From positions 1 through 14,840 of the forward strand of contig CAAGDT010000037.1 of assembly GCA_900768675.1 (NCBI GenBank): a stretch of DNA of 14,840 bases. Direction: 5' to 3'. Under the pieces are notes generated by a model that saw only the letters and a program-made list of their open reading frames with translations, was not told where the DNA came from and did not search any database. Source of the stretch: Oscillospiraceae bacterium. Its GTDB lineage: Bacteria > Bacillota > Clostridia > Oscillospirales > Ruminococcaceae. The position numbers and the translations under genes are program-made. This document shows positions 5,930 through 14,840 of this stretch, piece by piece (the stretch's first letter is position 1; every line of letters starts with the position of its first letter).

Positions 5930-7132
5930 TTATTCGTTGATCTTTGTTACAACGCCGGAACCAACGGTTCTGCCGCCTTCACGGATAGCGAAACGAAGAC
6001 CTTCTTCGATAGCGATAGGAGTGATAAGCTCAACGTCCATTGTTACGTTGTCGCCGGGGATGCACATTTCCTTGTCAGCAGGAAGTGTGATAACGCCGGT
6101 AACGTCAGTTGTTCTGAAGAAGAACTGAGGTCTGTAGTTGGAGAAGAAAGGTGTATGACGGCCGCCTTCTTCCTTCTTAAGAACGTAAACCTGACCGGAG
6201 AACTTGGTGTGGGGATGAATGGAACCGGGCTTGCAGAGAACCTGACCACGCTCGATTTCGCTTCTCTGGATACCACGGAGAAGAGCACCGATGTTGTCGC
6301 CTGCCTCAGCGTAATCAAGAATCTTACGGAACATTTCGATACCTGTTACAACTGTCTGCTTGGGTTCGTCTGTAAGACCTGTGATTTCAACTGTGTCGTT
6401 TGTCTTAAGGATACCACGCTCTACTCTACCTGTAGCAACGGTACCACGACCTGTGATGGTCATTGTATCCTCAACAGGCATAAGGAAGGGCATGTCAGCC
6501 TTACGGTCAGGAGTAGGAATATAGTCGTCAACTGCGTCCATGAGTTCCTTGATGCAAGCGTACTCAGGAGCGTTGGGGTCTGTGCTTGTAGAATCAAGAG
6601 CTACCTTAGCGGAGCCACGAACAACAGGGATTTCATCTCCGGGGAAGTCGTTCTTGGAGAGAACGTCACGGATATCCATTTCAACGAGGTCGAGAAGCTC
6701 TTCGTCGTCAACGTCGTCGCACTTGTTGATGAATACTACCATAGCAGGAACGCCTACCTGGTGAGCAAGAAGGATGTGCTCTCTTGTCTGAGCCATAGGG
6801 CCGTCTGTACCAGCAACTACGAGGATAGCGCCGTCCATCTGAGCAGCACCGGTGATCATGTTCTTGATATAGTCAGCATGGCCGGGGCAGTCAACGTGAG
6901 CGTAGTGACGCTTGTCGGTCTCGTACTCAACGTGAGCGGTGTTGATTGTGATACCACGTTCTCTTTCCTCGGGAGCCTTGTCGATCATGTCATAAGCTTC
7001 GAACTTAGCCTGACCCTTCATTGCAAGATACTTTGTGATAGCAGCTGTTGTGGTTGTCTTACCATGGTCAACGTGACCGATTGTACCAATGTTTACATGG
7101 GGCTTGGTACGGTTAAAATGTTCCTTTGCCAT
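5930..7132 (-). CDS. tuf: translation elongation factor Tu
   Basis: EF-Tu is the GTPase that delivers aminoacyl-tRNA to the ribosome. The 400-residue product is full length and shows all GTP-binding motifs: GHVDHGKT (19-26), the effector threonine T62 in RGITINTAH, DCPGH (81-85, with catalytic H85) and NKCD (136-139). Domain 2 (GRGTVATGRVERG) and domain 3 (GRHTPFFSNYRPQF) follow in order. The ATG at 7132 has AGGAGG (7141-7146) at an 8-base spacing. It is the last gene of the rpsL-rpsG-fusA-tuf cluster but has its own promoter 30-70 bases upstream, so it can be made in excess of the others, as EF-Tu usually is. The gene after it is not rpsJ, so the S10 operon is not joined here. Confidence 0.99.
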   Translation of the reverse strand: MAKEHFNRTKPHVNIGTIGHVDHGKTTTTAAITKYLAMKGQAKFEAYDMIDKAPEERERGITINTAHVEYETDKRHYAHVDCPGHADYIKNMITGAAQMDGAILVVAGTDGPMAQTREHILLAHQVGVPAMVVFINKCDDVDDEELLDLVEMDIRDVLSKNDFPGDEIPVVRGSAKVALDSTSTDPNAPEYACIKELMDAVDDYIPTPDRKADMPFLMPVEDTMTITGRGTVATGRVERGILKTNDTVEITGLTDEPKQTVVTGIEMFRKILDYAEAGDNIGALLRGIQRSEIERGQVLCKPGSIHPHTKFSGQVYVLKKEEGGRHTPFFSNYRPQFFFRTTDVTGVITLPADKEMCIPGDNVTMDVELITPIAIEEGLRFAIREGGRTVGSGVVTKINE

Positions 7133-7158
7133 TTGTAATTCCTCCTAAAAGTTTGATG

Positions 7159-7202
7159 GTAATTTCCATAGGTATATTGTAACAAAAAACTATGGAAATT
7201 AC
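7159..7202. repeat. 13-bp perfect inverted repeat before tuf
   Basis: GTAATTTCCATAG (7159-7171) and CTATGGAAATTAC (7190-7202) are perfect inverted copies around an 18-base centre. There is no T run after it on either strand that would make it a terminator. The tuf -35 box overlaps one arm, the -10 box is in the centre, and the other arm covers the expected transcription start. It could be a protein operator or an RNA hairpin in transcripts that read through from fusA. Confidence 0.85.
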
Positions 7203-7204
7203 AA
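7176..7204 (-). promoter_or_regulatory. promoter of tuf
   Basis: On the minus strand TTGTAA (7199-7204) and TACAAT (7176-7181) are 17 bases apart, in the fusA-tuf gap. The expected start is near 7169-7170, giving a leader of about 37 bases before the tuf ATG. Confidence 0.7.
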
Positions 7205-7223
7205 GTGTTTTTGAAAATTTTTT

Positions 7224-9302
7224 TTATTCCTTGCTTCTCTTGCTTACGATGCCGTCTGCAATGTTCTTGGGAACCTGAACGTAGCTGTTGGGCTCCATTA
7301 CATACTGACCACGACCCTGTGTCTTGGAACGCAGGTCGTTTGAGTAGCCGAACATTTCGGAAAGGGGAACAAGAGCGTTAATCTGCTTAACGCCGTTTCT
7401 GTCTTCCATACCCTGGATTGTACCACGGCGAGAGCTTAAGTCGCCGATAACATCGCCCATATACTCTTCGGGAACGATAACTACAACCTTCATGATAGGT
7501 TCGAGAATTACGGGGTTAGCCTTCTTGCAGGCTTCCTTGATAGCCATAGAACCTGCAATCTTGAACGCCATTTCAGAGGAGTCAACCTCATGGTAGGAAC
7601 CGTCGTAAAGTGTAACCTTAAGGTCAACAACGGGATAGCCTGCCATAACGCCTGCCTGCATAGCGCCCTGGATACCTGCGTCAACAGCGGGGATATATTC
7701 CTTCGGAATAGCGCCGCCGACAACGCTGTTTATAAATTCATAGCCCTTACCTGACTCGTTGGGCTCAACGTGAAGCTTAACGTGACCGTACTGACCCTTA
7801 CCACCGGACTGACGTGCATACTTAGTATCAACGTCGGTAGCGGTTGTGATTGTTTCCTTGTATGCAACCTGAGGTGCGCCTACGTTAGCTTCAACCTTGA
7901 ACTCACGGAGAAGTCTGTCTACGATGATTTCAAGATGCAGCTCGCCCATACCTGCGATAATGGTCTGACCTGTTTCCTGGTCTGTCCATGTCTTGAAGGT
8001 GGGGTCTTCCTCTGCAAGCTTTGCAAGAGCAAGAGCCATCTTTTCCTGACCGGCCTTGGTCTTGGGCTCGATTGCAAGGTCGATAACGGGGTCCGGGAAT
8101 TCCATGGATTCGAGAATTACGGGGTGATCCTCGTCGCAGAGGGTATCGCCTGTTGTGGTGTTCTTTACGCCGACGGCAGCTGCAATATCTCCGCAGTAGC
8201 AAACGTCAAGATCCTGTCTGTGGTTTGCGTGCATCTGGAGAATACGTCCCATACGTTCCTTCTTATCCTTAGTAGCGTTGAGCACGCTTGCGCCTGCCTC
8301 AACAATACCGGAATAAACACGGAAGTAGCAGATTTTACCAACGAAGGGGTCTGTCGCAATCTTGAATGCAAGTGCGGAGAACGGCTCGTTGTCGCCTGCT
8401 CTTCTTTCCTCTTCCTCGCCTGTCTCGGGGTTGATACCCTTGATAGGAGGAATGTCGAGAGGAGAAGGCATATAGTCAACAACAGCGTCAAGAAGCTTCT
8501 GAACGCCCTTGTTTCTGTAGGATGTGCCGCAGATTACGGGAACCATATCGTTAGCTATGGTAGCCTTTCTGATGCATCTCTTGATTTCCTCAGTTGTGAT
8601 TTCTTCGCCCTCGAGGAACTTGTTCATGATTTCCTCGTCCTGTTCAGCAACAGCTTCAAGAAGCTCTTCTCTGTACTTTTCAGCGATTTCCTTCATATCT
8701 GCGGGAATCTCTTCCACTCTCATATCCTTACCGAGGTCGTCGTAATAAACGTCAGCGTTCATTTCAACGAGGTCGATAATGCCTCTGAAGGTATCTTCAG
8801 AGCCGATAGGAAGCTGAATCGGAACTGCGTTTGTCTTTAAACGGTCCTTCATCATCTTAACTACGTTATAGAAGTCCGCGCCCATAATGTCCATCTTATT
8901 TACATAAGCCATTCTCGGTACGCGGTACTTGTCAGCCTGATGCCAAACGGTTTCAGACTGAGGCTCAACGCCGCCCTTAGCGCAGAATACTGTTACGGAA
9001 CCATCGAGTACACGGAGCGAACGCTCAACTTCAACTGTGAAGTCAACGTGACCGGGGGTGTCGATGATGTTGATTCTGTGCTTTTTCCAGTATGCCGTAG
9101 TAGCAGCGGAGGTGATTGTGATACCTCTTTCCTGCTCCTGCGCCATCCAGTCCATGGTAGCTGCGCCTTCGTGGGTTTCACCAATCTTATGGTTGATACC
9201 CGTATAGAAAAGGATACGCTCGGTTGTAGTTGTCTTACCTGCGTCGATATGAGCCATGATGCCGATATTACGGGTCATTTCGAGAGTTACGTCTCTTGCC
9301 AT
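7224..9302 (-). CDS. fusA: translation elongation factor G
   Basis: EF-G is the GTPase that drives translocation and, with ribosome recycling factor, ribosome splitting. The 692-residue product is of normal length. It has AHIDAGKT (17-24), RGITITSAA (59-67), DTPGHVDF (81-88) and NKMD (135-138), followed by the long domain 2 and the domain III-V region (GMGELHLEIIVDRL, then SGGKGQYGHVKLHVEP and the C-terminal SSRRGTIQGME). The ATG at 9302 has GGAAGGGAG just upstream. It begins 18 bases after the rpsG stop, so the two are certainly co-transcribed. There is no strong terminator in the fusA-tuf gap. The protein looks like the standard housekeeping EF-G and not a ribosome-protection resistance protein such as TetM. 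Confidence 0.99.
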   Translation of the reverse strand: MARDVTLEMTRNIGIMAHIDAGKTTTTERILFYTGINHKIGETHEGAATMDWMAQEQERGITITSAATTAYWKKHRINIIDTPGHVDFTVEVERSLRVLDGSVTVFCAKGGVEPQSETVWHQADKYRVPRMAYVNKMDIMGADFYNVVKMMKDRLKTNAVPIQLPIGSEDTFRGIIDLVEMNADVYYDDLGKDMRVEEIPADMKEIAEKYREELLEAVAEQDEEIMNKFLEGEEITTEEIKRCIRKATIANDMVPVICGTSYRNKGVQKLLDAVVDYMPSPLDIPPIKGINPETGEEEERRAGDNEPFSALAFKIATDPFVGKICYFRVYSGIVEAGASVLNATKDKKERMGRILQMHANHRQDLDVCYCGDIAAAVGVKNTTTGDTLCDEDHPVILESMEFPDPVIDLAIEPKTKAGQEKMALALAKLAEEDPTFKTWTDQETGQTIIAGMGELHLEIIVDRLLREFKVEANVGAPQVAYKETITTATDVDTKYARQSGGKGQYGHVKLHVEPNESGKGYEFINSVVGGAIPKEYIPAVDAGIQGAMQAGVMAGYPVVDLKVTLYDGSYHEVDSSEMAFKIAGSMAIKEACKKANPVILEPIMKVVVIVPEEYMGDVIGDLSSRRGTIQGMEDRNGVKQINALVPLSEMFGYSNDLRSKTQGRGQYVMEPNSYVQVPKNIADGIVSKRSKE

Positions 9303-9320
9303 ATTTTCTCCCTTCCTTGA

Positions 9321-9791
9321 TTACCACTTATAATGTGCGAAAGCTCTGTTAGCTTCAGCCATTCTGTGAGTATCATCGCGCTTCTTGCAGGAACCGCCCT
9401 GACCATTGAGCGCATCTAAGATCTCGTTAGCGAGTCTTTCCTTCATTGTCTTTTCGTTTCTTGCTCTGCTGTAAGTGGTGAGCCATCTGAGACCTAAGGT
9501 TCTGCGTCTTTCGGGACGAACCTCCATAGGTACCTGATATGTTGCACCGCCCACACGGCGAGCCTTAACTTCTAACTGAGGCATGATGTTTTCCATTGCC
9601 TGTTCAAATACTTCGAGGGGCTCCTTGCCGGTCTTTTCGCCTACGATTTCAAATGCACCGTAAACGATTTTCTGTGCTACGCCCTTCTTGCCGTCCAGCA
9701 TGATGTTGTTGATAAGTCTTGTTACAAGCTCCGAATTGTAAAGCGGATCCGGTAAAACATCACGCTTCGGTACGTTACCTCTTCTTGGCAC
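9321..9791 (-). CDS. rpsG: 30S ribosomal protein S7
   Basis: S7 is a primary 16S rRNA-binding protein that nucleates the head of the small subunit and contacts tRNA in the E site. The 156-residue product begins MPRRGNVPKRDVLPDP, the usual bacterial S7 opening, and contains LINNIMLDGKKGVAQKIVYGA and GGATYQVPMEV, ending in AHYKW. I take the GTG at 9789-9791 as the start: AGGAGG stands 8 bases before it and the length becomes the family standard. A version with 19 more residues would include the ribosome site. It is preceded by a 170-base hairpin-rich spacer after rpsL and followed 18 bases later by fusA. Confidence 0.97.
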   Translation of the reverse strand: MPRRGNVPKRDVLPDPLYNSELVTRLINNIMLDGKKGVAQKIVYGAFEIVGEKTGKEPLEVFEQAMENIMPQLEVKARRVGGATYQVPMEVRPERRRTLGLRWLTTYSRARNEKTMKERLANEILDALNGQGGSCKKRDDTHRMAEANRAFAHYKW

Positions 9792-9961
9792 TTTACTTCC
9801 CTCCTTCATAAATTTGCGCCGCAGCCCTGCTGCGACAAACGAAATCATCGGTACTCGAAAGCGTCGCGGCTTTAAGCCGCCAACCTCCCGCCGTCCATTC
9901 AGAGGTACTATATATAATACCTCCGCAAATGCGGCAGTTGATTACTTAAACACGGTTTAAG
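9792..9961 (-). promoter_or_regulatory. hairpin-rich rpsL-rpsG spacer, possible S7 autoregulatory region
   Basis: Several short inverted repeats lie here: ACTTAAA/TTTAAGT (9944-9950 with 9956-9962), CCGC/GCGG (9923-9926 with 9931-9934), GAGGTA/TACCTC (9902-9907 with 9918-9923), GCGGC/GCCGC (9866-9870 with 9876-9880) and CGCAGC/GCTGCG (9820-9825 with 9829-9834). None has a T run. In E. coli S7 represses its operon by binding the S12-S7 spacer; a similar role here is inference. The hairpin nearest rpsG ends about 20 bases from its ribosome site. Confidence 0.5.
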
Positions 9962-10390
9962 TTACGCCTTTTTTGCACCAGCCTTCGGACGCTTAGCGCC
10001 GTACTTGGATCTACCCTGCATTCTTCCGTCAACGCCCTGTGCGTCAAGAGTACCACGTACGATATGATAACGTACACCAGGTAAATCCTTAACACGTCCG
10101 CCTCTGATAAGAACAACGCTGTGTTCCTGAAGCTTATGTCCGATGCCGGGGATATAGGCAGTAACTTCATATCCGTTGGAAAGTCTTACTCTGGCTACCT
10201 TACGCATAGCGGAGTTAGGCTTCTTAGGTGTTGCAGTTCTTACAGCTGTGCAAACTCCACGCTTCTGGGGAGCTGTTACGTCTGTAGGAGTCTTCTTAAG
10301 AGTGTTGAGACCCTTTAAGAGTGCAGGAGCCTTGGACTTCTTCTCGGATACCTCTCTGCCCTTTCTTACGAGCTGGTTAAAGGTTGGCAT
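9962..10390 (-). CDS. rpsL: 30S ribosomal protein S12
   Basis: S12 lies at the decoding centre and sets accuracy of tRNA selection. The 142-residue product is the longer Gram-positive form, with about 13 more residues than E. coli between the N-terminal NQLVRKGR and PQKRGVCTAV. The streptomycin-linked residues are the sensitive type: K56 in TPKKPNSA and K101 in GRVKDLPGVRYH, matching K43 and K88 of E. coli. D102 is the residue usually methylthiolated. The ATG at 10390 has GGAGGT just upstream; an upstream TTG at 10435 would begin almost at the predicted transcription start and is rejected. It is the first gene of the rpsL-rpsG-fusA-tuf transcript. Many Clostridia have an L7Ae-like gene between rpoC and rpsL; it is absent here. 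Confidence 0.98.
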   Translation of the reverse strand: MPTFNQLVRKGREVSEKKSKAPALLKGLNTLKKTPTDVTAPQKRGVCTAVRTATPKKPNSAMRKVARVRLSNGYEVTAYIPGIGHKLQEHSVVLIRGGRVKDLPGVRYHIVRGTLDAQGVDGRMQGRSKYGAKRPKAGAKKA

Positions 10391-10444
10391 TATTTCACCT
10401 CCAATAAAAATATCTACTGCGTTTTTTGTCCGCAATACCTAATT

Positions 10445-10473
10445 ATTATATACAAAAAAACGGTAAAAGTCAA
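10445..10473 (-). promoter_or_regulatory. promoter of rpsL-rpsG-fusA
   Basis: On the minus strand TTGACT (10468-10473) and a perfect TATAAT (10445-10450) are 17 bases apart. The spacer is the 3' arm and T run of the rpoC terminator. Transcription should start near 10438, giving a leader of about 48 bases. Confidence 0.85.
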
Positions 10474-10517
10474 TACTTTCAAAATTTCTCTGAAAATATT
10501 GTAGCTTTTACCGTTTT
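10454..10517 (-). terminator. intrinsic terminator of rpoB-rpoC
   Basis: On the minus strand AAAACGGTAAAAG (complement of 10505-10517) pairs with CTTTTACCGTTTT (complement of 10457-10469), and the T run extends to 10454. The inner part also pairs, CAATA with TATTG (10497-10501 with 10471-10475), giving an unusually long hairpin. It ends the rpoBC transcript 47 bases after the rpoC stop. Confidence 0.88.
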
Positions 10518-10563
10518 AAATGAATTTTTACTCTTATTTTTGTGCAGTTTGCTTAAATTTCGC

Positions 10564-14100
<3,537 letters not shown>

Positions 14101-14144
14101 TGTCGCTTACCTCAATTCTATAAAATTCAGATTGCTTGCGGAAA

Positions 14145-14169
14145 GCTGCTGCGGTACTGCCACAGCAGC
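14145..14169 (-). repeat. intercistronic hairpin between rpoB and rpoC
   Basis: On the minus strand GCTGCTGTGG (complement of 14160-14169) pairs with CCGCAGCAGC (complement of 14145-14154), a 10-bp stem with one G-T pair and a 5-base loop. No T run follows, so it is not a terminator. It sits in the 84-base rpoB-rpoC gap and may stabilise or mark the message for processing. Confidence 0.65.
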
Positions 14170-14184
14170 ATATGAACTTGAAAA

Positions 14185-14840
14185 TTACTCGTCGTCGCCG
14201 TCCTCGTCAGCGAAGTCCTCCTCGTCAAAATCCTCGTCCATATCCTCTTCGTCGTCAAAGCCGTCGTCCTCGTCGCTGTAAAGGGAATCGTCCATATCCT
14301 CAGGGATAAAGGAGCCTTCGATTTCGTCCTCGTCAGCAACATACTTGAAGTCGTCGGGGCTGACAACGCCCATTCCGTCATCGTCGTCAAAGGTCTGCTT
14401 AAGGTCTATTTCCTCATTGTTTGCGTCAAGAATCTTGATGTCAAGTCCGAGAGACTGGAGCTCCTTGATAAGAACTCGGAAGGATTCGGGAACGCCGGGC
14501 TTCGGTACGGGCTCGCCCTTTACAATAGCCTCGTAGGTCTTTACACGTCCCACAATATCATCGGACTTTACAGTAAGGATTTCCTGTAAGGTATAAGCTG
14601 CGCCGTAAGCTTCAAGCGCCCATACTTCCATTTCTCCGAAACGCTGGCCGCCGAACTGGGCTTTACCGCCGAGAGGCTGCTGTGTAACGAGGGAGTAGGG
14701 ACCTGTTGAACGGGCGTGAATCTTATCGTCAACAAGGTGATGCAGCTTGAGGTAGTACATGATACCAACTGTACCCGGGTTGTCAAACTTCTCGCCGGTA
14801 CGGCCGTCATATACAACGGACTTATAGGTTTCGTTAAGTC
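14185..14840 (-). CDS. rpoB: DNA-directed RNA polymerase subunit beta, C-terminal part
   Basis: The window cuts this gene at 14840; 217 codons of its 3' end are present. The opening part carries the beta-subunit C-terminal signature: VYDGRTGEKFDNPGTVG, then YLKLHHLVDDKIHARSTGPY, QQPLGGKAQFGGQRFGEME and VWALEAYGAAYTLQEIL. This region clamps onto beta' and closes the active-site cleft. After ELQSLGLDIKIL comes a long acidic tail: 24 of the last 35 residues are Asp or Glu with no basic residue. Such tails occur in beta subunits of some Clostridia; their role is not established to my knowledge. The rifampicin region lies outside the window. rpoC follows 84 bases later on the same strand. Confidence 0.98.
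   Translation of the reverse strand, partial: LNETYKSVVYDGRTGEKFDNPGTVGIMYYLKLHHLVDDKIHARSTGPYSLVTQQPLGGKAQFGGQRFGEMEVWALEAYGAAYTLQEILTVKSDDIVGRVKTYEAIVKGEPVPKPGVPESFRVLIKELQSLGLDIKILDANNEEIDLKQTFDDDDGMGVVSPDDFKYVADEDEIEGSFIPEDMDDSLYSDEDDGFDDEEDMDEDFDEEDFADEDGDDE

Noticed and set aside
5888..7138. A 416-codon plus-strand frame opposite tuf
   Set aside because: It is the mirror of a highly biased, highly expressed gene. Its translation is cysteine- and valine-rich and matches nothing, and EF-Tu on the minus strand is unmistakable.
7770..8840. A 356-codon plus-strand frame opposite fusA
   Set aside because: Same codon-bias shadow; no ribosome site and no recognisable domain, while EF-G is full length on the other strand.
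10090..10230. Possible streptomycin-resistance changes in rpsL
   Set aside because: The two key lysines (K56 and K101 here) are the sensitive type.
14185..14400. Short tandem-like DNA pattern of gtc/ctc/tcg units
   Set aside because: It results from runs of Asp and Glu codons in the acidic tail of RpoB, not from an independent repeat.

Overview
The window is housekeeping DNA from a low-to-moderate GC Gram-positive bacterium, most likely a gut Clostridia of the Ruminococcus/Oscillospiraceae kind. The case rests on the family of each protein, the long Gram-positive form of ribosomal protein S12, strong AGGAGG ribosome binding sites, sigma-A type promoters, and a lysine (L-box) riboswitch with a terminator in front of lysine genes. 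The genus is inference only. The first 20 bases are Illumina adapter sequence, so position 1 is almost certainly a raw contig end.

Region 1 (21-561): a truncated reading frame that runs out of the adapter, then a 98-residue protein of unknown function, ending at a hairpin terminator shared with the convergent TauE/SafE-family permease gene (559-1332, minus).

Region 2 (1333-5045): a 429-base non-coding stretch carries divergent promoters, a well-resolved lysine riboswitch (P1, kissing P2/P3 loops, P4) and its terminator. It controls the plus-strand operon asd - dapA - dapB - ACT-domain gene. The three enzymes carry L-aspartyl phosphate to tetrahydrodipicolinate. The fourth gene encodes a free-standing tandem ACT protein resembling the regulatory end of aspartokinase. 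A strong terminator closes the operon.

Region 3 (5085-5897, minus): a small zinc-ribbon protein with its own promoter, an NTF2-like (DUF4440/SnoaL-type) protein, and a roughly 115-base structured inverted-repeat element that lies just downstream of tuf.

Region 4 (5930-14840, minus): rpoB (3' part) - rpoC - terminator - promoter - rpsL - rpsG - fusA - promoter - tuf, encoding the large RNA polymerase subunits, two 30S proteins and elongation factors G and Tu. The non-coding joints are more interesting than the genes. The rpsL promoter is built into the rpoC terminator, the rpsL-rpsG spacer is rich in hairpins, the tuf promoter sits in a 13-bp inverted repeat, and an intercistronic hairpin separates rpoB from rpoC.

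I found no mobile element genes, CRISPR array, tRNA, rRNA or obvious new defence or metabolic system. The best leads are the stand-alone ACT protein under lysine control and the structured spacers.
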